The notes: generated from the letters alone by a model not told the origin. Shown: positions 1-8,645, numbered from the stretch's first letter. The stretch is DNA of 64,000 bases from Kribbella sp. ALI-6-A (GCF_001984195.1 NZ_MTQN01000011.1:1178001-1242000); one strand, 5' to 3'. Made by a program: numbers and translations.

Positions 1-40
1 GCGTCGCCGCTCGGGCGCTACCGCTCGACGGGTCGACGCC

Positions 41-126
41 CACCACCGACCAACCTCCCGGCGCTGCGCGGTCCCACGCTCAACTCGGGCCCGTACCGGC
101 CGTCGGCAGGTGCTTGATCAGTGGTG
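41..126 (-). repeat. 86-bp inverted-end repeat, copy 1
   Basis: First of three related elements in the window, lying just beyond the 3' end of folE. Its left end (CACCACCGACCAAC, 41-54) and the reverse complement of its right end (113-126) agree at 11 of 14 bases. Read on the minus strand, a core CGAGTTGAGCGTGGGAC begins 39 bases from the end, matching the cores of the copies near 15.3 and 15.4 kb at nearly the same offset. The two ends could pair into a hairpin. The function is unknown. Confidence 0.6.
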
Positions 127-137
127 GAGATCGGTGA

Positions 138-767
138 TCAAGCCGCGAGGCCGGTCAGCGCGAAGAACTCCTGGCGGGACGCCGGGTTGTCGCGCAGCGT
201 GCCGTGCACGGCCGACGTCACCGTCGTCGAGCCGGTCGCGCGAACGCCGCGCAACGACATGCACTGGTGCTCGGCCTCGATCACCACGCCGACGCCCTTC
301 GGCGCGAGATGGCCCTGCAGCCAGTCGGCGACCTGCTTGGTCAGCCGCTCCTGAACCTGCAGGTCGCGAGCGAACAGTTCCACCACGCGCGCCAGCTTGG
401 ACAAGCCGAGGATCCGGTCGCCCGGCAGGTAGCCGACGTGCGCGACGCCCTGGAACGGCAGCATGTGGTGCTCGCACAGCGACTGCACCGGGATGTCCCG
501 GGCCAGCACCAGCTCGTCGTACCCCTCGTCGTTGGGGAACGTGGTCAGGTCGAACTCGCGCGGCGTCAGCATCTCGGCGTACGCGTGGGCGACCCGGCGG
601 GGCGTGTCGGCCAGGTGGGCGCTGAGCGGGTCGCGACCCAGCGCGACCAGCAGGTCGGCCACCGCGCGTTCCGCGGCCGGCAGGTCGATCTCCGGGCGGC
701 CGCCCACGACGTGCAGTTTGGCCGGTCCTGCCGTGGCCGGTTCGGCGAGCTCGGTCTGGATCGTCAT
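138..767 (-). CDS. folE: GTP cyclohydrolase I
   Basis: FolE converts GTP to 7,8-dihydroneopterin triphosphate, the first step of tetrahydrofolate synthesis, in the cytosol. The 209-residue product has the usual family length. It carries the zinc-site region SLCEHHMLPF and the later EAEHQCMSLRG, supplying the Cys, His and Cys ligands of zinc-dependent type IA enzymes, followed by the conserved GVRATGS. The ATG at 767 follows a strong AGGAGGGG ribosome site. It is transcribed away from the Cys-rich ArsR-type regulator at 839 across a 71-bp gap, so shared control is possible. Identification is secure. Confidence 0.97.
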   Translation of the reverse strand: MTIQTELAEPATAGPAKLHVVGGRPEIDLPAAERAVADLLVALGRDPLSAHLADTPRRVAHAYAEMLTPREFDLTTFPNDEGYDELVLARDIPVQSLCEHHMLPFQGVAHVGYLPGDRILGLSKLARVVELFARDLQVQERLTKQVADWLQGHLAPKGVGVVIEAEHQCMSLRGVRATGSTTVTSAVHGTLRDNPASRQEFFALTGLAA

Positions 768-826
768 GCGCCCCTCCTGGTGATCGAAGACGCTCAGCTT
801 ACTGTTTCGTCAACCAAAGTTGGAGA

Positions 827-832
827 TAGAAT
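827..832 (+). promoter_or_regulatory. -10 box TAGAAT, leaderless regulator mRNA
   Basis: TAGAAT lies six bases before the GTG at 839 and no Shine-Dalgarno sequence intervenes. This is the spacing of leaderless actinobacterial transcripts. CAAC-CAAA-GTTG (811-822) just upstream could be a short operator shared with folE. Confidence 0.5.
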
Positions 833-838
833 CATCCC

Positions 839-1492
839 GTGGACCGACAGGCCAACCTGCAAGCGGTCGCCGCGCTGGACGAACCGACCCGGCGGCGCCT
901 GTACGAGTACGTCGTCGCAGCCGCCGAGCCGGTGAGCCGCGACGACGCGGCCGCGGCCCTGGCGATCCCGCGCAACACCGCCGCCTTCCACCTCGACAAG
1001 CTCGCGGCCGAGGGTCTGCTCGCCGTCGTCCATGCTCGCCGTACGGGCCGCACCGGTCCCGGCGCCGGCCGCCCCGCGAAGCTCTACCGCCGCTCCGACG
1101 CCGAGATCGAGATCTCCCTGCCCGAGCGCCAGTACGCCGTCGCGGGGCATCTCCTCGCCGGCGCCATCGAGGACGCCGATTCGTCCGGCGGGTCGGCCCG
1201 GCAGGCCCTCGCACGCCGGGCTCGCGCCTACGGCGAAGCCCTCCCCGGCCAGTCCGTCGATGAGGTGCTCGCGAGCCAGGGCTTCGAGCCTCACCCCGAA
1301 GGCGACACGATCGCCCTGTCCAACTGCCCGTTCCGCGCACTGGCCAAGGAATACCCCGCCCTGGTCTGCACGATGACGCTGCACCTGGTCGAGGGTGCGC
1401 TCGCCGCCCGCCCGGCCGCCGGCCTCCAGGCCGAACTCCACCCCACCCCGGACCACTGCTGCGTCCGCCTCCTCCCCCACCCGGCTGCCTGA
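839..1492 (+). CDS. ArsR/SufR-like regulator with C-terminal Cys cluster
   Basis: A 217-residue DNA-binding regulator. Residues 1-75 form a winged helix (RDDAAAALAIPRNTAAFHLDKL). The C-terminal third holds CPF near 162, a Cys in ALVCTM and a CCVRL pair near the end. This Cys pattern resembles SufR-type repressors, which sense iron-sulfur clusters, but ligand and targets are inference. Start is the GTG at 839, placed by the leaderless promoter spacing. It is divergent from folE, the most obvious candidate target besides itself. It could instead be a plain metal-responsive ArsR-type protein. Confidence 0.75.
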   Translation: MDRQANLQAVAALDEPTRRRLYEYVVAAAEPVSRDDAAAALAIPRNTAAFHLDKLAAEGLLAVVHARRTGRTGPGAGRPAKLYRRSDAEIEISLPERQYAVAGHLLAGAIEDADSSGGSARQALARRARAYGEALPGQSVDEVLASQGFEPHPEGDTIALSNCPFRALAKEYPALVCTMTLHLVEGALAARPAAGLQAELHPTPDHCCVRLLPHPAA

Positions 1493-1628
1493 CACGCATC
1501 CACTCGCCCACCGGCGTCGCCTCACCGTCACGGCCAGCCGCTGACCCAGCAGCGCTGCCGCCGCACCCCCGGCCCCTTCCCCTCCGCTTTCCTTCCCTCA
1601 CCTGCACCCCTCCACGCCCCGCGACAGC

Positions 1629-1634
1629 TAGGCT
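1629..1634 (+). promoter_or_regulatory. -10 box TAGGCT, leaderless ybaK-like mRNA
   Basis: TAGGCT is followed by seven bases and then the GTG at 1642, with no ribosome-binding sequence between. This supports the start choice and a leaderless transcript. The 1493-1628 gap upstream is pyrimidine-rich and holds nothing else recognisable. Confidence 0.5.
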
Positions 1635-1641
1635 CGTCAGA

Positions 1642-2133
1642 GTGGCGAAGACCAAGCACACCGCAGCAGGCACCCCGGCGACCGTCGCGCTGACCAAAGC
1701 CGGGTTGCCGTTCACCACGCACGCCTACGAGCACGACCCGGCGGCGAAGTCCTACGGGCTGGAAGCCGCCGAAGCGCTCGGCCTCGACCCGGTCCAGGTG
1801 TTCAAGACGCTGCTCGTCGAAGTCGACGGCAAGCTCGCCGTCGGCGTCGTACCGGTGGATCGGCAGCTCGACCTCAAGGCCGTCGCCGCCGCCCTGAACG
1901 GCAAGAAGGCGGTGATGGCCGACCCGGCCGCCGCCGAGCGCACCACCGGGTACGTCGTGGGCGGGATCAGCCCGATCGGCCAGAAGCGCCGGCTGCCGAC
2001 CGTCGTCGACACCTCCGCGACCGAACACGCCACCGTCTACGTCTCCGGCGGCCGCCGGGGTCTCGACCTCGGGCTGTCACCGGCGGACCTGATCACCGTC
2101 ACCGCCGCCCGGACCGCGCCGATCGCCCGCTGA
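1642..2133 (+). CDS. ybaK: Cys-tRNA(Pro) deacylase, YbaK/EbsC family
   Basis: A trans-editing factor of 163 residues that hydrolyses cysteine mischarged on tRNA-Pro. The fold is recognised from the opening TKAGLPFTTHAYEHD, the central VFKTLLVEVDGKLAVGVVPV with its conserved lysine, and the C-terminal GGISPIGQKRRLPTVVD followed by VYVSGGRRGLDLGLSP, all typical of bacterial YbaK. Length matches the family. The GTG at 1642 is supported by a -10 box seven bases upstream. The short hypothetical gene at 2155 follows after 21 bp and is probably cotranscribed. Confidence 0.93.
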   Translation: MAKTKHTAAGTPATVALTKAGLPFTTHAYEHDPAAKSYGLEAAEALGLDPVQVFKTLLVEVDGKLAVGVVPVDRQLDLKAVAAALNGKKAVMADPAAAERTTGYVVGGISPIGQKRRLPTVVDTSATEHATVYVSGGRRGLDLGLSPADLITVTAARTAPIAR

Positions 2134-2154
2134 CCTGACGAGGAGCCTGCCGGC

Positions 2155-2412
2155 ATGGACGACCCCAACATCGAGACCACACCGTCGCTGCGCGGTTTCC
2201 TCGAGCTGTACGCCGCCGGCTTCGTCGACCGCGATGAGATGCTGTCGGCGGTCGCGTCCTGGCCGTTCGAGGACGAGAAGACCGATCCCGAACCGCGCGA
2301 CCAGGACAACACCCTCGCGGTCGTCTCGGCGGCCCGGATCCTCGGTCAGCTCACCCGCGAGGACATCGAGGAGATCCAGCGCCGGCTCGAAGGCCCACCC
2401 AACTTCGCCTGA
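2155..2412 (+). CDS. Small acidic hypothetical protein
   Basis: An 85-residue acidic protein that I do not recognise. It has no signal peptide, membrane segment or Cys motif. The sequence looks alpha-helical (LRGFLELYAAGFVDRDEMLSAV, then LTREDIEEIQRRLEG). It starts 21 bp after ybaK on the same strand, preceded by GACGAGGAG, which can serve as a ribosome site. The shared operon makes a minor translation-related role possible, but that is only context. The reading frame ends before the convergent sugar ABC operon. Confidence 0.7.
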   Translation: MDDPNIETTPSLRGFLELYAAGFVDRDEMLSAVASWPFEDEKTDPEPRDQDNTLAVVSAARILGQLTREDIEEIQRRLEGPPNFA

Positions 2413-2490
2413 GATTGCCCGAACGCTTCGCCAGTCCGCTCCGGCGACACCCGGCACGGCGCCACTCCCGCGAGACCCGGCGCGGCTCCG

Positions 2491-3288
2491 TCACTCCGCC
2501 CCCGAGACATCCGGCGGCGCACCGTCCTCGCCGATCCGCAGCGCGCCGGTCATCAGCGACACCACCTGGCTCATCGACGCGTCGCCCGGCCGGACCACCG
2601 CGGCACGCCGGCCCAGCCGGTGGATGTGGATCCGGTCCGCCAGCTCGAACACCTGTGGCATGTCGTGGCTGATCAGCACCACCGGCAGCCCACGATCGCG
2701 GATCCGGCGGATCAGGTCGAGCACCAGCCGCGACTCCTTGACGCCGAGCGCGGCCGTCGGTTCGTCCATGATCACCATCCGGCTGCCGAACATCGCCGCC
2801 CGGGCCACCGCGACCGCCTGCCGCTGACCACCCGACAGGGTCTCCACGATCTGCCCGATGTGCTGCACGGTCTCGATGCCCAGGGCATCGAGCTGTTCCT
2901 GCGCCTGCCGCCGCATCGCCGGCTTGTCCAGCAGCCGCAGCACGCCGCCGAGCGGGCCCGGCCGGCGCAGCTCGCGCCCGAGGAACAGGTTCGCCGCGAT
3001 GTCCATCGCCGGGGCGAGCGCCAGCGTCTGGTGCACGGTCTCGATCCCGGCCCGCCGCGCGTCCAGCGGCGAGTGGAACCGGGTCTCCGCACCGTCCAGG
3101 AGGATCGTGCCGTCGTCCGGGACCAGCGCCCCGGACAGCGCCTTGATCAGGCTCGACTTGCCGGCACCGTTGTCACCGACGACGGCCAGCACCTCCCCGG
3201 CGTACAGGTCGAAGTCGGCGCCGTCGAGCGCGGTCACGCGGCCGTAGCGTTTGACCAGGCCGCGGGCCTGGAGTGCGGGCGTGCTCAT
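2491..3288 (-). CDS. Sugar ABC transporter ATP-binding protein
   Basis: A 265-residue single-domain ATPase of the carbohydrate class (RbsA/FrcA-like half) that powers the adjacent permease. Walker A is GDNGAGKSS, the signature LSGGQRQAVAVARA, Walker B VIMDEPTAAL, and the switch histidine lies in LISHDM. Its ATG at 3288 overlaps the permease stop codon (ATGA), so translation is coupled; the frame extends further upstream but that part lies inside the permease. It has one nucleotide-binding domain, unlike two-domain RbsA. It is the last gene of the minus-strand operon that starts at 5288. Confidence 0.93.
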   Translation of the reverse strand: MSTPALQARGLVKRYGRVTALDGADFDLYAGEVLAVVGDNGAGKSSLIKALSGALVPDDGTILLDGAETRFHSPLDARRAGIETVHQTLALAPAMDIAANLFLGRELRRPGPLGGVLRLLDKPAMRRQAQEQLDALGIETVQHIGQIVETLSGGQRQAVAVARAAMFGSRMVIMDEPTAALGVKESRLVLDLIRRIRDRGLPVVLISHDMPQVFELADRIHIHRLGRRAAVVRPGDASMSQVVSLMTGALRIGEDGAPPDVSGAE

Positions 3289-4277
3289 CGGGACCTCCGG
3301 CGGGCGAGCTGGTCGAAGGCGACGGCCGCGATCACCAGTACGCCGGTCGCGACGTCCTGGTAGAGGCTGTCGATCCCGGCCTGGGTGAGGCCGCTGCGCA
3401 ACACCGCGACGATCAGCGCTCCGACCACCGTGCCGAGCACGCTGCCCCGGCCGCCGAACAGGCTGGTCCCGCCGATCACGACCGCGGTGATGCTGTCCAG
3501 GTTGCCGGTCTGGAAGGCGTTCGGGTCCGCGTTCGGGATCCGGCCGAGTGCCTGCCAGGCCGCGAACGCGTAGATCACGCCGGCGATCAGGTAGACGCTG
3601 AACCGGGTCCGCCCGACGTGGATCCCCGTCAGCCGGGCCGCCTCCGGGTCGTTGCCCAGGGCATACACGTGTTTGCCCCAGGAGGTCTGCGTCAGCGCGT
3701 ACCAGACCAGCGCGAACATCACGACCGCCAGCGTCATCCCGTGCGTCACCCTGACCTGGCCGAACAGGTACCCGCCCTCGCCCAGCAGCCCGAGCACCGG
3801 ATCGGTGACCGGCCACGAGTTGCCCTGCGAGTACAACCGCCCAGCCGCCAGTACGACGGTCAGCATGCCGAGCGTGACGATGAACGGCGGCAGGTTCAGC
3901 CAGGTCACCAGCCCGCCCGACACCCCGCCGAGCGCGGCGCAGACGACGAACCCGACCACCAGCGCGAGCACCGGGCTGCTCCCCTCGGTCACCAGCCGGG
4001 CGAACAACATCGTGCCGAGCACCATGATCGCGGCGTTCGCCAGATCGATCCCGCTGGTCAGCACGATCAGCGTCTGGCCGAGCGCCAGCGTGGCGACCAC
4101 CAGCGACTGCTGGACGACCAGCGACAGGTTGTCGACGGTCAGGAACGTGCTGGTGGTCACCGAGAACACGACGATCGCGACCACCAATGCGCCCAGCGGA
4201 CCGAGCGCGGGGTTGTGCAGGAACGCTTCAGCCGTGCGGTTACGCAGCGGACCGGCCGTCGCGGTGGAGTTGGCCAT
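3285..4277 (-). CDS. Sugar ABC transporter permease (RbsC/FrcC family)
   Basis: A 330-residue inner-membrane permease with about ten hydrophobic segments. It carries the family motifs FGGRGSVLGTVVGALI near the C terminus and LTSGIDLA near residue 100, both typical of ribose/fructose-type BPD_transp_2 permeases. It lies between the binding-protein gene (3 bp gap) and the ATPase gene (4-base overlap), forming a three-gene pentose or hexose importer. The substrate cannot be fixed from sequence; fructose or ribose are the closest analogues. Confidence 0.93.
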   Translation of the reverse strand: MANSTATAGPLRNRTAEAFLHNPALGPLGALVVAIVVFSVTTSTFLTVDNLSLVVQQSLVVATLALGQTLIVLTSGIDLANAAIMVLGTMLFARLVTEGSSPVLALVVGFVVCAALGGVSGGLVTWLNLPPFIVTLGMLTVVLAAGRLYSQGNSWPVTDPVLGLLGEGGYLFGQVRVTHGMTLAVVMFALVWYALTQTSWGKHVYALGNDPEAARLTGIHVGRTRFSVYLIAGVIYAFAAWQALGRIPNADPNAFQTGNLDSITAVVIGGTSLFGGRGSVLGTVVGALIVAVLRSGLTQAGIDSLYQDVATGVLVIAAVAFDQLARRRSR

Positions 4278-4280
4278 CTC

Positions 4281-5288
4281 CTAACCCCAGCAGTTCTGGG
4301 CACCCCACGCGGTGTCCTTGCTGTCGAGGCCGGGCAGCGGCTTGTCGGTGATCAGCTGCGCGCCGGTGTCCTGAAATCCGCTCGGCTTCGTCCCATCCTT
4401 GCTGAAGGCAACCACCGCGTCGACACCCTGCTCGGCCATCTTCTTCGGGAACTGCATCACCGTCGCCAGGTACTTGCCGGCCTTCACGTCGGCGACTCCC
4501 TGGCAACCACCGTCGATCGAGCCGACCGCGACCTTACCGGCCAGACCCTTCGCGGTGAGTGCCGCCACCGCTCCGCGTGCGGCCGGTTCGTTCAGCGTGT
4601 AGACGGCGTTCACGCTGGCGTCGCGCTGGAGCAGGTTCTCCATCGCGGCCTGCGCCTTGTTCTGGTCGCCGTTGGTCGGCGCCGCACCGAGGATCGCCGG
4701 GTCGCCGTCCTTGAGGCCCATGCCCTGGAGGAAACCGCGGTGACGTTGCTCGTCGACCGTGCCGCCCGGCGTACCGTCCATCAGCAGTAACCGCGGCGGG
4801 GTCTGGCCGAGCGTCGCCTTGATGTACTTGCCCTGCAGCTCGCCTGCCGTGACGTTGTTGGTCGCGTACGTCGCGTCGACGGCTTCCTTCGGGTCGGTCT
4901 CGGTGTCCAGGGCGATCACCAGTACGCCCTTGTCCTTGGCCTGCTTGAGCGCGCCGAGAATGCCGGTGGAGTTGCTCGGCGTGATCAGGATGCCCTTCAC
5001 GCCCTGCTGGACCAGGTTCTCGATCGCGGCGACCTGGCCCTCGTTGTCGCCGTCGAACTTGCCGGCCACCGCGATCACCTCGGCGTCTTTCGTGGCCGCG
5101 TGCGCCTTGGCCGACTCGCGCAGTTTGACGAAGTACGGGTTGGTGTCGGTTTTGGTGACCAGGCCGATCTTGACCGGGCCGGAACTGTCGCCACCGGAGT
5201 CGCTGCCGGACTTGGTCGCCGTACAGCCGGCGGTGCCGAGCAGGGCGGTGGTGACCAGGCAGGCGGTCAGGGTGCTGGAGCGGGACAT
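4281..5288 (-). CDS. Sugar-binding lipoprotein of ABC transporter
   Basis: A 335-residue extracytoplasmic solute-binding protein. The N-terminal signal ends in the lipobox LGTAGC, so the mature protein is anchored to the membrane by lipidated Cys. The body is a periplasmic-binding-protein type I fold (KIGLVTKTDTNPYFVKLRE, ILITPSNSTGILGAL, VLVIALDTETDP), close to FrcB/RbsB proteins. It is first in the operon and faces its LacI regulator across tandem palindromes at 5359-5382, the likely repression site. The ligand is unknown. Confidence 0.93.
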   Translation of the reverse strand: MSRSSTLTACLVTTALLGTAGCTATKSGSDSGGDSSGPVKIGLVTKTDTNPYFVKLRESAKAHAATKDAEVIAVAGKFDGDNEGQVAAIENLVQQGVKGILITPSNSTGILGALKQAKDKGVLVIALDTETDPKEAVDATYATNNVTAGELQGKYIKATLGQTPPRLLLMDGTPGGTVDEQRHRGFLQGMGLKDGDPAILGAAPTNGDQNKAQAAMENLLQRDASVNAVYTLNEPAARGAVAALTAKGLAGKVAVGSIDGGCQGVADVKAGKYLATVMQFPKKMAEQGVDAVVAFSKDGTKPSGFQDTGAQLITDKPLPGLDSKDTAWGAQNCWG

Positions 5289-5358
5289 CGGCCCTCCAGG
5301 GGTTCGGAACGGGCGGGTTGAATCGCGAAGCTAGACCCCGCCCGAGGGCCGCCGCAGC

Positions 5359-5382
5359 CTTTGCGCAAAGCCTTGCGCAAAG
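5359..5382. promoter_or_regulatory. Two adjacent LacI-type operators
   Basis: CTTTGCGCAAAG (5359-5370) is a perfect 12-base palindrome with the central CG preferred by LacI-family proteins. CCTTGCGCAAAG (5371-5382) follows immediately and differs at one base. They sit between the divergent sugar ABC operon (start 5288) and the LacI gene (start about 5409), so both units are probably controlled here. Confidence 0.75.
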
Positions 5383-5408
5383 CACACTCGGCGACGACGA
5401 TTCGACGG

Positions 5409-6419
5409 ATGGTCACGATGACCGAGGTCGCCCGCGCGGCCGGCGTATCGGTGAGCACGGTCTCGCACGTCGTCAACGGGACCCGGCTGGTCGCGCCGAA
5501 GACCCGGGAGCGCGTGCTGCACGCGATGCGCCTGCTCGGCTACCAGCACCACCCGATCGCACGCTCACTGGCGGCGGGCTCGAACCAGACGATCGGGCTG
5601 GCCCTGACCGCGGCATCCAATCCGTACTGGGTGGAACTCATCCAGGGCATCGACGGCGAGGCCACCCGGGCCGGCCTGAACCTGATCATCGTCGACACCC
5701 GCGACGACGCCCGGCACGAGTCGGCCGCGATCGCGAACCTGCTCGCGCACCACATCGAGGGCCTGGTCATCGCGCCCGCCGACGGTTGGCGCGACCTGAC
5801 CCTGCCGCTGCTGCGCGACCGCCCGATCCCGTACGTCGTGGTCGACCGCATCGACCCCGACCTGCGCGCCGACCAGGTCGGCGTCGAGAACGAGGCGTCC
5901 ACCGCGGCCGTCGTCGACCACCTGATCGCACTCGGCCACCGCCGCATCGGTCTCGTCGCCGGCATCCCCGGGCTGTCGACCAGCGCCGAACGCCTCCGCG
6001 GCTACCACCTCGCCCACCAGCGCGCCGAGCTCGCCGTCGACCCCACGCTGATCGTCGACGGCGCCTCCACCAGCGAAGGCGGCCGCAAAGCCACCCTCGC
6101 GCTGCTCGACCTGCCCGATCCACCGACCGCGGTCTTTGCCGCGAACAACAACATGACGATCGGCACCCTGGCCGCCTTGCGGGCCGCCGGCATCAAAGTC
6201 CCCCGCGACCTGGCCGTGGCCGCCTTCGACGACTTCGCCTGGGCCGACCTGTTCAGCCCCGGCCTCACCACCGTCGCCCAACCCTCCACCGCCATCGGAG
6301 CCCGCGCCGTGCAACTCCTGCTGCGCCGCATGCACGATCCCGACGCGCCCCCGCAGACCGTGCGCCTCCCCGCCGAAATCATGCACCGCGAGTCCTGCGG
6401 CTGCCCCGCGAAAACCTGA
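5409..6419 (+). CDS. LacI family transcriptional regulator
   Basis: A 336-residue repressor. Residues 4-50 form the LacI helix-turn-helix (MTEVARAAGVSVSTVSHVVNG, hinge near residue 50). The rest is a periplasmic-binding-protein-like sensor (QTIGLALTAASNPYW, DHLIALGHRRIGLVAG, AVFAANNNMTIGTL). I start at the ATG at 5409; the frame opens further upstream but that region contains the operators. An ATG at 5418 is also possible. It is divergent from the sugar ABC operon and very likely controls it with sugar as inducer. Confidence 0.93.
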   Translation: MVTMTEVARAAGVSVSTVSHVVNGTRLVAPKTRERVLHAMRLLGYQHHPIARSLAAGSNQTIGLALTAASNPYWVELIQGIDGEATRAGLNLIIVDTRDDARHESAAIANLLAHHIEGLVIAPADGWRDLTLPLLRDRPIPYVVVDRIDPDLRADQVGVENEASTAAVVDHLIALGHRRIGLVAGIPGLSTSAERLRGYHLAHQRAELAVDPTLIVDGASTSEGGRKATLALLDLPDPPTAVFAANNNMTIGTLAALRAAGIKVPRDLAVAAFDDFAWADLFSPGLTTVAQPSTAIGARAVQLLLRRMHDPDAPPQTVRLPAEIMHRESCGCPAKT

Positions 6420-6433
6420 CCTGGTCATCAACC

Positions 6434-6469
6434 ACAGGCGGCGTACCCAGCCGCATTCTCGCCGCCTGT
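6434..6469. terminator. Bidirectional hairpin between convergent genes
   Basis: Arms ACAGGCGGCG (6434-6443) and CGCCGCCTGT (6460-6469) pair perfectly over ten bases with a 16-base loop. It lies between the convergent LacI and phospholipase C genes. There is no clear T run. Confidence 0.45.
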
Positions 6470-6495
6470 AGCTGATGCCAACTCTGTCTCTGGGG

Positions 6496-8571
6496 TCAGC
6501 CAGTCACACCGGGGCGGCCGGTCTCGACATGCCCAGTGAGCCGCCGCCGGTACGTCGAATCCTCCGCGGCAGTCACCTCGAGGTCGTACCACCCACGATC
6601 CGTTGACCAAGGCAACGACTTCGTCTGCTTGCCACGCAACTGCTGCGTAACCGTCCGCGAACCGTAGCCCGTCGCCTTGAGCTTGACGGTCAAAGGCTTC
6701 GTGCCATGGTTGACCAACTCCACATGCAACGTGCCACCGGCAACCTCCAGCCGAACGTCAAGCCCAGCGGCAAGCCCCTCGGTGGTGCCGGCCAGCTCGA
6801 CCCAGAAGCGGTTCGGTCCCTGCACAGCGATCTCGAACGGCCCGGACACCTCGATCGGCAGCAGCTCGCTCGACCGCACGTCGAGGTGCTCCGGCGCGGC
6901 CAGCTCACCGGCGTAAGGATAGACAGCGAAATGCGCAGCCGCTTTGCCCTCGTTGCGCAGCCGAAGAGAGAGGATGCCGTCAGCAACCGCCCCGGAAACA
7001 CCCGGCTGATACGGCAACGCCCGAGCGGGCCGGCGACCCGGCTCCTGGACCGGCACCGCCTGGTCGACCGGCGGCGTCGGCTTCCACCGCGCGATCGGCG
7101 CCGGCACCGCGCCCGGCTTGTCCACCGACGGCTGCCGGTACGCACGGTAGAAGTCGAACGCCGACGTCAAGTCGCCGCACGCCGTCCGCCGCCAGGCGCT
7201 GATGTTCGGCTCCCGCACCCCGGTCCACGTCTCCAGGAACCGGATCACCGACGTGTGGTCGAACACCTGCGAGTTCACGTGCCCGCCGATCGTCCACGGC
7301 GACACCACCGTCATCGACACCCGCGGGCCGAGCCCGATCGGCTTGCCGTTGAACCAGTCGTCGTCGTTGCCGGACGCCGGCCGCGGCGCGACCGGCGGCG
7401 GGACGTGGTCGAAGTACCCGTCGTTCTCGTCGAAGTTGATCAGCAGCACGGTCTTCGACCAGACCTCGGGGTCCTCGGCGATCGCGTCGAGGATGTCGTA
7501 GACCAGGTTCGCGCTGCCGACCGGCGTCGACGAGCCCGGGTGCTCGGAGTCGATCGCCGACGGCACCAGCCAGCTGACCTGCGGCAGCTTGCCGGACTTG
7601 ATGTCGGCCCGCAGCCGCGGTACCAGCGACTCCGGCTCCGACCGGAACATCGCCTGCCGGAACAGCTTCTGGTCCTTCTTGGGCAGCTTCGCGACCGCCG
7701 CGTCCAGCTGCTGCAGCGCGAGCGCCCGGTCCTGCGGCGTCTTCGCGAACAGCTTGTCGTAGAACTCTTCGGTGGTCCGGTAGCCGCCCGGAACGGAGGC
7801 CAGGATCCGCCGCCCGATGTCCTTGAAGGTCTTGAAGTACTCGACCGCGTTGTCGGTGAAGTTGTCCCACTCCTGGTAGATCTGCCAGGACACGCCCGCC
7901 CGCTCCAGCCGCTCCGGGTACGACGTCCAGTCGTAGCCGGCGTGCGCGTAGTTGTACGCCGCGTTGGTGACCGCGCGGTTCGCCGTACCGGGCTCGTAGC
8001 CGGTCGTGCCGGACCACAGGTAGTTGCGGTTCGGGTTGGTCGAGCCGTTGACCGAGCAGTGGTAGGCGTCGCAGATCGTGAAGGTCTCGGCCAGCTCGTA
8101 CTGCAGCGGGATGTCGCGGCGCTCGTAGTGGGTCATCGACGCGGCGGTCTTGGCCGCGACCCAGTCGTCGTTCCAGCCGTTGCCCCAGGCCTGGGTGGCG
8201 TCGGAGAACCCGTGCGGCAGGTCGCCGAGGTACTGGATGTCGCCGGCGTCGCGCCCCGCGGCCGCGGCGGCCTTCCGGATCGAGAACGGCAGCACCTCGC
8301 CCCCGGCCGCGGTCGGCTGGTGGAACACGGACTTGCCGTTGCGCAGCCGCAGCGGCCGGCGGTCACCGAAGCCGCGGACACCGCGCAGCGTGCCGAAGTA
8401 GTGGTCGAAGGAACGGTTCTCCTGCATCAGCACGATCACGTGCTCGACGGCCTGCAGACCACCCTTGCGGAGCGGTTGCGCCATGGCGGTGTGCAGCGAC
8501 GGCGGCAACAGCGACAGCGCTGCGCCACCGGCCGCGGACCCCAGGACGAGACGGCGGGAAATCTCAGTCAT
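6496..8571 (-). CDS. Secreted phospholipase C, phosphocholine-specific type
   Basis: A 691-residue phosphoesterase exported by the Tat route: the N terminus has twin arginines (SRRLVLGSAAGG) followed by a hydrophobic stretch and an AMA cleavage region. The catalytic part opens with VIVLMQENRSFDHYFGTLRG, the hallmark of bacterial phospholipase C/acid phosphatase AcpA enzymes, and ends near 480. Two C-terminal DUF756-type domains follow (about 500-680). It would hydrolyse phosphatidylcholine or sphingomyelin outside the cell and may act as a phosphate source. It is monocistronic on the minus strand. Confidence 0.92.
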   Translation of the reverse strand: MTEISRRLVLGSAAGGAALSLLPPSLHTAMAQPLRKGGLQAVEHVIVLMQENRSFDHYFGTLRGVRGFGDRRPLRLRNGKSVFHQPTAAGGEVLPFSIRKAAAAAGRDAGDIQYLGDLPHGFSDATQAWGNGWNDDWVAAKTAASMTHYERRDIPLQYELAETFTICDAYHCSVNGSTNPNRNYLWSGTTGYEPGTANRAVTNAAYNYAHAGYDWTSYPERLERAGVSWQIYQEWDNFTDNAVEYFKTFKDIGRRILASVPGGYRTTEEFYDKLFAKTPQDRALALQQLDAAVAKLPKKDQKLFRQAMFRSEPESLVPRLRADIKSGKLPQVSWLVPSAIDSEHPGSSTPVGSANLVYDILDAIAEDPEVWSKTVLLINFDENDGYFDHVPPPVAPRPASGNDDDWFNGKPIGLGPRVSMTVVSPWTIGGHVNSQVFDHTSVIRFLETWTGVREPNISAWRRTACGDLTSAFDFYRAYRQPSVDKPGAVPAPIARWKPTPPVDQAVPVQEPGRRPARALPYQPGVSGAVADGILSLRLRNEGKAAAHFAVYPYAGELAAPEHLDVRSSELLPIEVSGPFEIAVQGPNRFWVELAGTTEGLAAGLDVRLEVAGGTLHVELVNHGTKPLTVKLKATGYGSRTVTQQLRGKQTKSLPWSTDRGWYDLEVTAAEDSTYRRRLTGHVETGRPGVTG

Positions 8572-8645
8572 GGCCGCAGATTAGAGCAGGGAAATCCGCC
8601 GGGGTGAACAGTTCGGCACCGCCCGGTGAAGAACGGCGGTACGCC

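Noticed and set aside
3292..3816. Upstream extension of the sugar ATPase frame to 3816
   Set aside because: It lies antisense or out of frame inside the permease gene; the ATG at 3288 with ATGA overlap is the proper start.
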